Source of the DNA: Tropicimonas sp. IMCC6043
GTDB lineage: Bacteria; Pseudomonadota; Alphaproteobacteria; Rhodobacterales; Rhodobacteraceae
NCBI RefSeq assembly: GCF_004146235.1
Contig: NZ_SELO01000018.1
Location: 32,454 to 96,453 of the forward strand
Direction: 5' to 3'
Length of the DNA: 64,000 nucleotides
This document shows positions 36,770-45,222 of the stretch, in pieces. Below the pieces are notes generated by a model, which was given only the letters and a program-made list of their open reading frames with translations, had not been told where the DNA came from and ran no database searches. Within the stretch, counting starts at the first letter, position 1. Each line of letters starts with the position of its first letter. Made by a program: the position numbers and the translations under genes.

Positions 36770-37255
36770 ATGCCGCAGCCAAAAGTGGGGATCATCATGG
36801 GAAGCCAGTCGGACTGGCCGACCATGAAGGAGGCCGCGACGATCCTCGACGAGCTCCAGGTGCCCTATGAGGCCCGGATCGTCTCAGCCCACCGCACGCC
36901 GGACCGGCTCTGGGAATACGGCAAGACCGCCGCCGCGCGTGGGCTCAAGGCCATCATCGCGGGCGCCGGCGGCGCGGCCCACCTGCCCGGCATGATGGCC
37001 TCCAAGACCCGAGTGCCGGTTATCGGCGTTCCGGTCCAGACCCGCGCGCTCTCGGGCGTCGATTCGCTCTATTCCATCGTCCAGATGCCCAGGGGTTTCC
37101 CGGTCGCCACCATGGCCATCGGCGCGGCCGGCGCAGCCAATGGCGGGCTGATGGCGGCTGCGATCCTCGCCAACGAGGATGCCGCGCTGGCCGAGCGGCT
37201 CGACGCCTGGCGCGCGGCGCTCTCGGCCTCGATTCCGGAGGTTCCGGAGGAATGA
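36770..37255 (+). CDS. purE: 5-(carboxyamino)imidazole ribonucleotide mutase
   Basis: Class I PurE moves the carboxylate of N5-CAIR to carbon 4 in purine synthesis. The 161-residue protein has the [10 protein letters not shown] motif near the N-terminus, [10 protein letters not shown] around residue 45 with the active-site histidine, and [15 protein letters not shown]. It works with PurK, encoded just downstream. Its stop overlaps the start of a miniature reductase-like gene (ATGA). Confidence 0.96.
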   Translation: MPQPKVGIIMGSQSDWPTMKEAATILDELQVPYEARIVSAHRTPDRLWEYGKTAAARGLKAIIAGAGGAAHLPGMMASKTRVPVIGVPVQTRALSGVDSLYSIVQMPRGFPVATMAIGAAGAANGGLMAAAILANEDAALAERLDAWRAALSASIPEVPEE

Positions 37256-37527
37256 GCCGGATCGGCTTCATCGGTACCGGTGCCATCGCCACCCCGATGG
37301 TGCGCAGCCTTGCCGCCCGAGGCCACGAGATCACCGTGACCCGTCGCAGCGACGCGGTGGCCTCAGCGCTGGCCGCCGAGTTCGGCGTCGCCGTGGCGGA
37401 GGCACGCGACGCCCTTGCCACCGAGGGGACATTACGCTTGCAGACGGTCGAGGCCCTTCGTCACGGCGGTGCCGGCGAGGTGCTCTGCGGCGCGCTCGAC
37501 GCAATCGAGACCCGGCTGAACGGATAG
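37252..37527 (+). pseudogene. Internally deleted pyrroline-5-carboxylate reductase-like gene
   Basis: A 91-codon frame. Residues 1-55 ([20 protein letters not shown] onward) are the start of a ProC-type Rossmann domain with the GxGxIA motif. The last 36 residues (ATEGTLRLQTVEALRHGGAG onward) look like the extreme C-terminus of the same family, where a TPGG/TEGG element precedes the final helices. The central 150 or more residues, including the substrate site, are missing, with the frame kept. It overlaps purE by ATGA and ends four bases before purK, so it sits within the pur operon. Inferred to be a deletion remnant that may still be translated. Confidence 0.6.
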
Positions 37528-37531
37528 GATC

Positions 37532-38602
37532 ATGACCCAGCTTCCTCCCGGCGCGACGATCGGCATCCTCGGCGGAGGCCAGCTCGGCCGCATGCTCTCG
37601 GTCGCCGCCGCGCGTCTCGGCTACCGCTGTCACATCTATGAGCCCGGCGCGGCACCGGCCGCCGATGTCGCCGCCGCGAGCACCCGCGCGCCCTACGAGG
37701 ACGCCACAGCGCTCGAAGCCTTCGCCCGCGCCGTCGACGTCGTGACCTTCGAATTCGAGAACGTGCCGGCCGAGGCGCTCGACCGTATCGAGGCGCTGCG
37801 GCCGCTGCGCCCCAACCACAGGGCGCTGGCCGTGAGTCAGGACCGGCTGACCGAGAAGGATTTCCTGTCCGGGCTCGGGCTGGCGACCGCGCCCTACGCC
37901 AATGTCGAAAGCCGCGCCGATCTCGACGCCGCGCTTGCGACCATCGGCCCCCCCGCGATCCTTAAGACGCGGCTGCTCGGCTATGACGGCAAGGGCCAGG
38001 TGCGGATCACCGCGGTCGACCAGGCCGAAGAGGCCTTTGCCGCGATGGCCGGTGCACCCGCGCTTCTCGAGGGTTTCGTCGATTTCTCGATGGAGATCTC
38101 GGTAATCGCCGCCCGCAGCACCCACGGCGAGGTGGCCTGCTTCGACCCCGGCCGCAACCATCACGAGGGCGGCATCCTGCGCCGCACCGAGGTTCCAGCC
38201 CCGATCCCGGCCGCGCTCCGGACCGACGCCGTGCTGCTCGCCGGCCGCATCCTCAACGCGCTGGACTATGTCGGCGTGCTCGGTGTCGAGCTCTTCGTCA
38301 CGCCGGCTGGTCTGGTGATCAACGAGATCGCACCGCGGGTGCACAATTCCGGCCACTGGACCCAGAATGGCTGTGCCGTTGACCAGTTCGAGCAGCATAT
38401 CCGCGCCATTGCCGGCTGGCCGCTCGGCGACGGGAGCCGGCATGCCAATGTCACCATGGAGAACCTGATCGGTGAGGACATGGACCGCGTCCCGGACCTC
38501 GCCCGCGATCCGGACGTCGCCCTCCATCTCTACGGCAAGGCCGAAACCCGCCCGGGCCGCAAGATGGGCCATGCCAACCGGATTTCGTCGGTCTCGGGCT
38601 GA
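37532..38602 (+). CDS. purK: 5-(carboxyamino)imidazole ribonucleotide synthase
   Basis: ATP-grasp enzyme making N5-CAIR from AIR, bicarbonate and ATP. The 356-residue protein starts with IGILGGGQLGRMLSVAA, and includes LKTRLLGYDGKGQ (ATP-binding loop), FVDFSMEISVIAAR and NEIAPRVHNSGHWT with the metal-binding glutamate and asparagine. It supplies PurE, encoded upstream in the same operon. Confidence 0.96.
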   Translation: MTQLPPGATIGILGGGQLGRMLSVAAARLGYRCHIYEPGAAPAADVAAASTRAPYEDATALEAFARAVDVVTFEFENVPAEALDRIEALRPLRPNHRALAVSQDRLTEKDFLSGLGLATAPYANVESRADLDAALATIGPPAILKTRLLGYDGKGQVRITAVDQAEEAFAAMAGAPALLEGFVDFSMEISVIAARSTHGEVACFDPGRNHHEGGILRRTEVPAPIPAALRTDAVLLAGRILNALDYVGVLGVELFVTPAGLVINEIAPRVHNSGHWTQNGCAVDQFEQHIRAIAGWPLGDGSRHANVTMENLIGEDMDRVPDLARDPDVALHLYGKAETRPGRKMGHANRISSVSG

Positions 38603-38710
38603 CACCTCCGGCGCAGCGCATGGCCCGGTCCGTATTATCGGCCTGCGAGACCTTCCCGGCGCCCGGCCGAAACCGGCCCGGCGCCTCACCAACCCGCATC
38701 GGCCTGCCCG

Positions 38711-38965
38711 TCACTCGACCCGGAACACCTTATCGCGCGACGTCTCGCCCCGGATCAGCGTGAGCGCCGAGGGTGCGATCCCGAGTGCCTTCGCCAGCAG
38801 CTTGCGCACCGCCGCATTGGCTTTCCCCCCCTCGGGCGCCACGGTCACGTAGACCCGGATTCCCGCCTCGCCCGCCTCCAGCGCGTTGCGCGACGCCTTC
38901 GGCGTGACCCGCACCGCGATCTCCGCTTCCGGCTGCGCCAGTTCGCCCAACTCGCCTTTCCGCAT
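38711..38965 (-). CDS. DUF167/YggU family protein
   Basis: An 84-residue protein with the DUF167 core: VRVTPKASRNAL, then VYVTVAPEGGKANAAVRKLLAKALGIAPSALTLIRGETSRDK. The family is widespread, structurally known and functionally unassigned. ATG 38965 starts MRKGELGELAQP; the longer frame upstream adds unconserved residues. It is convergent with purK and divergent from the deacetylase-like gene. Confidence 0.88.
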   Translation of the reverse strand: MRKGELGELAQPEAEIAVRVTPKASRNALEAGEAGIRVYVTVAPEGGKANAAVRKLLAKALGIAPSALTLIRGETSRDKVFRVE

Positions 38966-39026
38966 CGCCCCTTCCCGCGACCTCTCAACATTCCTAGGGT
39001 AGCAGCGGCACGAGGAGAGGACCACG

Positions 39027-40148
39027 ATGGCGACGGGGTTTTACTGGGACGAGCGCTGCTTCTGGCACGGTGGCGGGAACTACGCGATGACGATGCCGGT
39101 GGGCGGGCTGGTCCAGCCGATGCCCGGCGGCCTGCCGGAACACCCCGAGGCCAAGCGGCGGCTGCTCAACCTGATCCGCGTGACTGGCCTCGCGGACCAT
39201 CTCGACATGCGCGGCGCCGAGCCCGCGAGCGAAGAGGAGTTGCTGCGCGTCCATCCCATCAGCTATCTCCGGGAGTTCCGCCGGGTTTCGGACGAGGGCG
39301 GCGGAGAGCTCGGCCTGCGCGCGCCCTTCGGACCCGGCGGCTTCGAGATCGCCGCCCTCTCGGCCGGCCTCGCCCGCGCCGCGCTTTTCGACGTCCTGCG
39401 CGGCCGCTTCGAAAATGCCTATGCGCTCTCCCGCCCGCCGGGCCACCATTGCCTGCCGGAAATTCCCAACGGCTTCTGCCTGCTCGCCAATATCGCCATC
39501 GCCGTCGAGGCGGCGCTGGCCGAGGGCCTCGCTGGCCGCGTCGCGATCGTCGATTGGGACGTGCATCACGGCAACGGCACCGAGGCCATCTTCTACGACC
39601 GCGCCGACGTGCTGACGATCTCGCTGCACCAGGAGCGCAACTACCCGTTCGACACCGGAGACGCCGAAGACCGCGGCGCTGGCGCAGGCCGCGGCGCGAA
39701 TCTCAACATCCCGCTGCCGCCTGGTACTGGGCACCACGGCTATCTCGCCGCCTTCGACCGGCTGGTGCTACCCGCGCTCGACGCCTTCGAACCGGAGGTG
39801 ATCGTCGTCGCCTGCGGCTACGACGCCGCCGCCATAGACCCGCTCTCGCGCATGCTGGCCGGCGCCGACACGTTCCGCGCGCTCACCGAACGCGTCCGCG
39901 GTGCCGCCGAGACGCTCTGCGACGGGCGGCTCGTTCTTGTTCACGAGGGCGGTTATTCGGAGGCCTATGCACCGTTTTGCGGCCATGCCGTGCTGGAGGC
40001 GCTTGCCGACACCCCGGTGACGGCCCCGGACCCGCTCGCGGAGACCGTCATCGCCCGCCAGCCCGGCCCGCGCCACGACCGCATGGTCGACGAGCTCATT
40101 GCGGATCTGGAAACCCTCTTTGGCGCCAACCTTTCTGGAGGACCGTAG
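39027..40148 (+). CDS. Histone deacetylase/acetylpolyamine amidohydrolase family protein
   Basis: A 373-residue arginase-deacetylase-fold zinc hydrolase. The catalytic histidine pair is His140-His141 in RPPGHHC; zinc ligands Asp178 and His180 lie in DWDVHHGNGTE, with the third aspartate in ACGYDAAAIDP. The N-terminal YWDERCFWHG and PMPGGLPEHPEAKRR match the bacterial class that deacetylates polyamines or other small N-acetyl compounds. A PLP decarboxylase follows 67 bases later, which could mean a shared amine pathway, but this is only context. Confidence 0.87.
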   Translation: MATGFYWDERCFWHGGGNYAMTMPVGGLVQPMPGGLPEHPEAKRRLLNLIRVTGLADHLDMRGAEPASEEELLRVHPISYLREFRRVSDEGGGELGLRAPFGPGGFEIAALSAGLARAALFDVLRGRFENAYALSRPPGHHCLPEIPNGFCLLANIAIAVEAALAEGLAGRVAIVDWDVHHGNGTEAIFYDRADVLTISLHQERNYPFDTGDAEDRGAGAGRGANLNIPLPPGTGHHGYLAAFDRLVLPALDAFEPEVIVVACGYDAAAIDPLSRMLAGADTFRALTERVRGAAETLCDGRLVLVHEGGYSEAYAPFCGHAVLEALADTPVTAPDPLAETVIARQPGPRHDRMVDELIADLETLFGANLSGGP

Positions 40149-40168
40149 GCGTTCCCGCCTGAGCGGCG

Positions 40169-40179
40169 CCCCCCCCCCC
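40169..40179 (+). repeat. Poly-C tract of 11
   Basis: Eleven consecutive C residues, 37 bases before the decarboxylase ATG. No other homopolymer this long stood out while reading. It could vary in length during replication or be a sequencing-error site. Confidence 0.85.
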
Positions 40180-40215
40180 GACACGGCTCAATTATCGGCA
40201 GGCATCCGGGAGCAC

Positions 40216-41616
40216 ATGATGAAGTGGGACGAATTCGAGAGATGGGGCGAGTGGATCTCGCACTGGGCCGCGGAGTATCACCGGACCCTGCGTGACCGCC
40301 CTGTGCGTGCCCCGACGGCGCCGGGCGACACCGCGGCCAGGATCGCCCCGGTCCCGCCGGAGGCGGGCGAGGCAATGGAGGCCATCCTCGACGATTTCGA
40401 AACCATCGTGATGCCCGGGATGACGCATTGGCAGCACCCGCGCTTCTTCGCCTATTTCCCCGCCAATGCCGCCCCGCCCTCGATGCTGGCCGACATACTG
40501 GTGACCACGATCGCTGCGCAATGCATGCTCTGGCAGACCTCGCCGGCCGCGACCGAGCTCGAGCAGGTCATGGTGGACTGGCTGCGGCAGGCCCTGGGCC
40601 TTCCCGCGGGATATGCCGGCGTGATCCAGGACAGCGCCTCGTCTGCCACCCTGTCGGCGGTCCTGACGATGCGCGAGCTGGCCATCGGGTTCTCCGGCAA
40701 CCGCGAGGGCCTGAACGCCAAGGGCAACATGCGGATCTATTGCTCCGATCAGGTGCATTCCTCGATCGATCGGGCCTGCTGGGTCGCCGGGATCGGCCAG
40801 CAGAACCTGGTCAAGATCGGGACCACCGGCCCGCGCCACGCGGTGGACGTGGCAGCCCTTCAACGCGCCATCGCGGAGGATCGCGCGGCGGGGCACGTTC
40901 CGGCGGGGATCATCGCCATTACCGGCGGAACCGGCATCGGCGCCTCCGACAGGCACGGACCCGTCCTCGAAGTGGCGCGGCGCGAGGGGCTCTACAGCCA
41001 CCTGGACGCTGCCTGGGCGGGGTCAGCGATGATCTGCCCGGAATTCCGCGACGATTTTTGGGACGGCGTCGCAGGGTTCGACAGCATCGTCCTCAATTCC
41101 CACAAGTGGCTGGGGGCGCAGTTCGACTGCTCGGTGCAGTTCCTAAAGGACCCCGCGGCGCAACTGGACACGCTCAAGATCGAGCCCGAATACCTGAAGA
41201 CGACCGGGGGCGGCGTCACCAACTATTCCGAATGGACAATCCCGCTCGGCCGCAGGTTCCGCGCGCTGAAGATCTGGTTCCTGATCCGCTCTTACGGGCT
41301 CGAGGGGCTGCGCGACCGCATCCGCAACCATGTCGCGTGGGCTGGCGAGGTCTGCGAGGCGATCCGCGCACTCGACGGGTTCGAGATCGTCACCGAACCG
41401 ATCTTGAGCCTGTTCTCCTTCCGCGCCCCGGGTGACGACGCGTGCCAGCAGCGGCTGGTGGACGCACTGAACAATGACGGGCGCATCTACCTGACCCAGG
41501 GCACCTTCGGCGGCCGCAAGGTGATCCGCTTCCAGGTGGGCCAGTTCGACACGACCCGCGACGACGTGATGATGGCGGCGGATGTGATCGACGAGGTCTG
41601 GAACAGGATCCGGTGA
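40216..41616 (+). CDS. Group II PLP-dependent (aromatic-L-amino-acid-type) decarboxylase
   Basis: A 466-residue decarboxylase. The PLP-binding lysine is Lys297 in NSHKWLG; GVIQDSASSATLSAVLTMRELA and DQVHSSIDRACWVAG are family signatures, and SHLDAAWAGSAMICPEFR holds the PLP-nitrogen aspartate. Substrates in the family are aromatic amino acids, and the sequence does not decide among them. Two ATGs compete: 40216 and 40219, the latter better spaced from GGGAG. An upstream extension of the frame crosses the poly-C tract and is not coding. It follows the deacetylase gene. Confidence 0.88.
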   Translation: MMKWDEFERWGEWISHWAAEYHRTLRDRPVRAPTAPGDTAARIAPVPPEAGEAMEAILDDFETIVMPGMTHWQHPRFFAYFPANAAPPSMLADILVTTIAAQCMLWQTSPAATELEQVMVDWLRQALGLPAGYAGVIQDSASSATLSAVLTMRELAIGFSGNREGLNAKGNMRIYCSDQVHSSIDRACWVAGIGQQNLVKIGTTGPRHAVDVAALQRAIAEDRAAGHVPAGIIAITGGTGIGASDRHGPVLEVARREGLYSHLDAAWAGSAMICPEFRDDFWDGVAGFDSIVLNSHKWLGAQFDCSVQFLKDPAAQLDTLKIEPEYLKTTGGGVTNYSEWTIPLGRRFRALKIWFLIRSYGLEGLRDRIRNHVAWAGEVCEAIRALDGFEIVTEPILSLFSFRAPGDDACQQRLVDALNNDGRIYLTQGTFGGRKVIRFQVGQFDTTRDDVMMAADVIDEVWNRIR

Positions 41617-41714
41617 TGGACCACCGTCGCCGTGGACCGCGGGTAAGTGCATCTTGGCGCTGGTTCTCGGCCGGGTCCGGCCTTACCTAGGGAGCAAAGC
41701 TCGCAGGAGAGAGA

Positions 41715-42293
41715 ATGCCCCGACCGAACCAGACCGTCCTCGATTTCCTTGCCGCCCGCCGCTCGAGGCCGGCAAAGACACTCACCACGCCGGTGCCGGA
41801 CGCCGCGGCGCTGCGGCCGCTGCTGACCATCGCCGCGCGCACGCCCGATCACAAGAAGCTCGAACCCTGGCGCTTCATCGTGCTGGAGAAGCCTGCGCTC
41901 CAGCGCCTTGCGGAAAGGATCCCGGACCGCGCGGCCGCGCTCGGCATCGCCGTTGAACAGGCCGAAAAGACCGTGCGCCAGTTTGCCGACGCCGATCTCG
42001 TCGTCGCGGTGATCTCCCGTCCCGTGCCGAATGACGCCGTGCCGGAGATCGAGCAGATCCTCTCCGCCGGCGCGGCCTGCCAGAACCTGCTGACCGCCGC
42101 GCTCGCTGCCGGCTGGGGCGCCAACTGGCTGACCAGCTGGGCGGCCTTCGACCGGCCGTTCCTCGAGTCGGGCCTCGGCCTGGCGCCCAATGAATTTGTC
42201 GCGGGCTTCCTCCATATCGGCACCGAGACGGCGACACCGCCAGAACGCCCGCGCCCCGATCTCGACGCCATTACCGAATGGGTCCGGACCTGA
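41715..42293 (+). CDS. Nitroreductase family protein
   Basis: A 192-residue FMN-dependent oxidoreductase of the YdjA-like small nitroreductase group. FLAARRSRPAKTLTTPVP is the N-terminal flavin-binding arm; ARTPDHKKLEPWRFIVL, then AGAACQNLLTAALAAGWGANWLTSW and FLHIGTETATPPERPRPDL are typical. Physiological substrate unknown. GGAGAGAG precedes the ATG at 41715. It ends three bases before the likely start of the EI24 gene, suggesting coupling. Confidence 0.88.
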   Translation: MPRPNQTVLDFLAARRSRPAKTLTTPVPDAAALRPLLTIAARTPDHKKLEPWRFIVLEKPALQRLAERIPDRAAALGIAVEQAEKTVRQFADADLVVAVISRPVPNDAVPEIEQILSAGAACQNLLTAALAAGWGANWLTSWAAFDRPFLESGLGLAPNEFVAGFLHIGTETATPPERPRPDLDAITEWVRT

Positions 42294-42295
42294 CG

Positions 42296-43000
42296 ATGCT
42301 GGGAGATTTCGCCAAGGCCGTCGGACAGCTCTCCGACCGCCGGTTCCTGCGTGTTTTCCTGCTCGGGCTCGGGCTCACAATCGCGCTGCTGGCCGCAGCC
42401 ACCTGGGCGCTGGTCTGGTTGATCGGCGGCCTGCTGCCGGAGAGTTTCACGCTTTTCGGCCTGTCCGTCGGCGTGCCGGGAGACATCCTCTCCTTTGCCA
42501 TGATCGGGCTGATGCTCGTCGCCTCCGTCTTTCTCATGGTCCCCGTGGCCTCCGCCTTCACCGGCTTCTTTCTCGACGATATCGCAGAGGCCGTCGAAGC
42601 CCGACATTACCCGGATCTGCCGCCGGCCGACCGCGTCCAAATTGGGGAGGCACTCCGGGACTCTGTCAGCTTCCTCGGTGTCATTCTCGTCGTGAACCTG
42701 CTGGCGCTGATCCTCTATTTCCTCGTCGGCCCGTTTGCGCCGCTGATGTTCTGGGTGGTCAACGGCTTCCTGCTCGGGCGGGAGTATTTTCAGCTCGTCG
42801 CCATGCGCCGGGTCGGGCGCGCCGGTGCCAGGGCCGCGCGGCGCCGCAACATGCCGCAGATCTGGCTCGCCGGCACGCTGATGGCCGCGCCGCTCTCGAT
42901 TCCGATCGTCAATCTCTTCGTGCCGATCCTCGGGGCAGCGACCTTCACCCACCTCTATCACCGGCTTGAAACACCCGGGATTGCCCGCACTTTGGCTTGA
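42296..43000 (+). CDS. EI24 domain (CysZ-like) membrane protein
   Basis: A 234-residue inner-membrane protein with four or more TM segments: FLRVFLLGLGLTIALLAAATWALVWLIGG near the start, a segment ending SFAMIGLMLVASVFLMVPVASAFTGFFLDDIAEAVE (EI24 signature), and later VSFLGVILVVNLLALILYFLVGPFAPLMFWVVNGFLLGREYF. CysZ imports sulfate, but alphaproteobacterial EI24 proteins are uncharacterised. ATG 42296 is chosen; ATG 42278 inside the upstream gene is possible. Confidence 0.84.
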   Translation: MLGDFAKAVGQLSDRRFLRVFLLGLGLTIALLAAATWALVWLIGGLLPESFTLFGLSVGVPGDILSFAMIGLMLVASVFLMVPVASAFTGFFLDDIAEAVEARHYPDLPPADRVQIGEALRDSVSFLGVILVVNLLALILYFLVGPFAPLMFWVVNGFLLGREYFQLVAMRRVGRAGARAARRRNMPQIWLAGTLMAAPLSIPIVNLFVPILGAATFTHLYHRLETPGIARTLA

Positions 43001-43157
43001 TCCGGCGCCGGCCCGGCAGGAGACTGCCTTCTTTCGGCCGGAAAAGGCACACGCATTCGTGAGGGAACAGTCCCACTGTAGACTCGTTTAATAGCTAAAC
43101 GATATGAGACATGCGAATCGGGAGGTCCGCTTTTCGACCCTCGAAAGGAGACTATTG

Positions 43158-43811
43158 ATGCTGACCAGGCGCCATTTCATCACGACCACGGCCGCGTTGT
43201 TCTCGGCCCCGATCGCCGCACCGGCATTCGCCGCCCAGGACCAATGGGCGGCTTGGGACGCCCAGGTGACGCCAGCCAACTACAACCCCTCGGTCTCGAA
43301 CCCCTGGGGGCTGAACCCGCGCTTCCTTCCCCGCGTTGTCGAGGCGAATCCGGGGCTCGCGCCCGGCGAGATCCATGTCGATGCCGTCGCACGCTACCTC
43401 TACCACATTCAGGAGGGCGGCACGGCGATGCGATACGGCGTCGCCATCGGTCGCGGGAACCTCTACGAGCCGGGGACCTATACTGTGGGCCGCAAGGCGA
43501 AATGGCCTTCCTGGACGCCGACCGCCCAGATGGTCAAGCGCGAGCCGGAGATCTATGCGAAATTCGCCGACGGCGAACCGGGCGGCCCGCAGAATCCGCT
43601 CGGCTCACGCGCCCTCTACCTCTATGTCGGCAACCGCGACACGATGCTGAGGATCCACGGCACGCCGCTCTCGCGCTCCATCGGAAGCCGTGCGAGTTCC
43701 GGCTGCGTCCGCATGGTCATGGCCCATATAATCGGCCTCTATGACCAGGTCTCGGTCGGAACGACGGCGCGCCTCTACCCGGCGGACGACTTCATCACCG
43801 CGTCGAACTGA
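43158..43811 (+). CDS. L,D-transpeptidase (YkuD domain), Tat-exported
   Basis: A 217-residue periplasmic enzyme that forms 3-3 peptidoglycan cross-links or anchors proteins. The N-terminus MLTRRHFITTTAALFSAP is a twin-arginine-type signal peptide cleaved near AFA-AQ. The catalytic motif HG (His167) with SSGCVRM (Cys183) is complete, preceded by YGVAIGRGNLYEPGTYTVGRKAKWPSWTP. AAAGGAG is ideally placed before the ATG at 43158. It is convergent with a small lipoprotein gene. Confidence 0.92.
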   Translation: MLTRRHFITTTAALFSAPIAAPAFAAQDQWAAWDAQVTPANYNPSVSNPWGLNPRFLPRVVEANPGLAPGEIHVDAVARYLYHIQEGGTAMRYGVAIGRGNLYEPGTYTVGRKAKWPSWTPTAQMVKREPEIYAKFADGEPGGPQNPLGSRALYLYVGNRDTMLRIHGTPLSRSIGSRASSGCVRMVMAHIIGLYDQVSVGTTARLYPADDFITASN

Positions 43812-43850
43812 CGCCGGCGCCCCGCGGCGGCGGCGACCTGTCTGGCGTGA

Positions 43851-44150
43851 TCAGATGCTGGGCGAGAAGGTCTCCGGCGCCCGGGCGCAGATCGGCTGGC
43901 CGTTCTTCGCCCGCAGCGGCAAGTAGGTCGTCTCGACCGGTCCCCTGTATTGATACCAGTAGCAGCCGTTTTCCGGCTGAATGATCACCGTGTCCAGGTT
44001 CTGGTTCGGCGCGGCATTGGCAATCAGGCCCTCGGGAAGCTCGTCGGCGGACAGCGTCCGCCCTTCCATCCCTTCCGACGGCACTGCCATGTTGCAGGCC
44101 CCCAGAAGCAGAGCCATGGTGGTTGCTGCAACGATCCGCGCCGTCTTCAT
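43851..44150 (-). CDS. Small predicted lipoprotein
   Basis: A 99-residue protein with a lipoprotein signal (MKTARIVAATTMALLLGACN; lipobox LGAC, lipidated cysteine at residue 19). The mature part contains LSADELPEGLIANAAPNQNLDTVII and a Cys-Tyr-Trp-Tyr-rich segment, with no recognised domain. GGAGAG precedes the ATG at 44150. The longer frame upstream is a shadow. Likely outer- or inner-membrane anchored; function unknown. Confidence 0.78.
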   Translation of the reverse strand: MKTARIVAATTMALLLGACNMAVPSEGMEGRTLSADELPEGLIANAAPNQNLDTVIIQPENGCYWYQYRGPVETTYLPLRAKNGQPICARAPETFSPSI

Positions 44151-44367
44151 TTCGCACTCTCCATTTTCGGCCGCTGACCCGAACCTTCCCATCGCTTCGC
44201 AGCGGTTCAACAGGGCGGGTTTCTGCCTGTATTGCTGGTCCCGATATCTAGAGACCATCGGCCCGGAGAGGCAAGCGCCGCAGGCCGCCGTCGCGTCCGA
44301 AAGGCACGGAAGCGCGGCGCTGTGACTTTTTCCCACCTCTGGGAGCGAAGCCGAAGCCGCGCGCCGC

Positions 44368-44667
44368 TCAGTCCTGCGCCGGCGCGCTCCGCTCGGCACC
44401 GGGTCCGAACCTGTCGTAGAGCGAGAAATCCGCGACCGTGATCGTGCCGCTGAGGATCACCCAGCAGGTGATTGCCCAAAGCGGCAAGGCGATGACCGTG
44501 ACGATCTTCGCCTTGCGTTTCAGCTGCGGGTCGGTCGGCGCGGAGGCCGGCGTTCCCGGAACCACATCCCCCGCTTCGCCCTGTGTGGTCAGCCGGAGAG
44601 GCAGCACGATGAAGAGCACCATGAACCAGATCACGGCCAGAAGGACAAGCGCGGAGGTGATGGCCAT
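44368..44667 (-). CDS. DUF1467 family membrane protein
   Basis: A 99-residue protein with two TM helices: ALVLLAVIWFMVLFIVLPLRL at residues 6-26 and IVTVIALPLWAITCWVILSG at about 55-74. The linker KLKRKAK type charge pattern is that of DUF1467, a short family that in Rhodobacterales lies next to methylmalonyl-CoA epimerase. Its start abuts the mce stop with no spacing, so translation is coupled. Function unknown. Confidence 0.86.
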   Translation of the reverse strand: MAITSALVLLAVIWFMVLFIVLPLRLTTQGEAGDVVPGTPASAPTDPQLKRKAKIVTVIALPLWAITCWVILSGTITVADFSLYDRFGPGAERSAPAQD

Positions 44668-45075
44668 TCAGCCCACCTGCTCGAGTTCGATCAGGCAGCC
44701 GTTGAAATCCTTCGGGTGCAGGAAAAGAACCGGGTTCTTGTGCGCACCGATCTTCGGCTCGCCGTTGCCGAGAACACGCGCGCCCTTCTCCACGAGTTGG
44801 TCGCGGGCTGCGAGGATGTCCTCGACCTCGAAGCACATGTGGTGGATGCCGCCGGCCGGGTTCTTGTCGAGGAAACCCTGGATCGGGGATTTCTCGCCCA
44901 GCGGGTAGAGCAGCTCGACCTTGGTGTTGGGCAGTTCGATGAAGACCACGGTCACGCCGTGGTCGGGCTCATCCTGCGGTTCGCCGACCTTCGCGCCGAG
45001 GGTGCTGCGATACTGCTCTGCAGCTGCTTCGAGATCCGGCACGGCGATGGCGACGTGGTTGAGACGTCCGATCAT
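44668..45075 (-). CDS. mce: Methylmalonyl-CoA epimerase
   Basis: Interconverts (2R)- and (2S)-methylmalonyl-CoA between propionyl-CoA carboxylase and the B12 mutase. The 135-residue vicinal-oxygen-chelate protein starts IGRLNHVAIAVPDLEAA with the first metal histidine, then IELPNTKVELLYPLGEKSPI, GGIHHMCFEVEDI (second histidine) and FLHPKDFNGCLIELEQV with the last glutamate. It pairs with meaB and prpE in this window to outline the methylmalonyl-CoA route. Confidence 0.95.
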   Translation of the reverse strand: MIGRLNHVAIAVPDLEAAAEQYRSTLGAKVGEPQDEPDHGVTVVFIELPNTKVELLYPLGEKSPIQGFLDKNPAGGIHHMCFEVEDILAARDQLVEKGARVLGNGEPKIGAHKNPVLFLHPKDFNGCLIELEQVG

Positions 45076-45222
45076 GATCGACTCCTTTACGAGGGCGTTT
45101 CGCGCGCCTTATCGCGCCACGGGGCCGGGGTCCGCAAGCCGGCTGCCTGCGACCCAGCGTCCGTTTACCGTCCATTAGTTAGAATCACCTCTTCTGGACA
45201 GAGCCGGAGAAGGGGAAGCACC

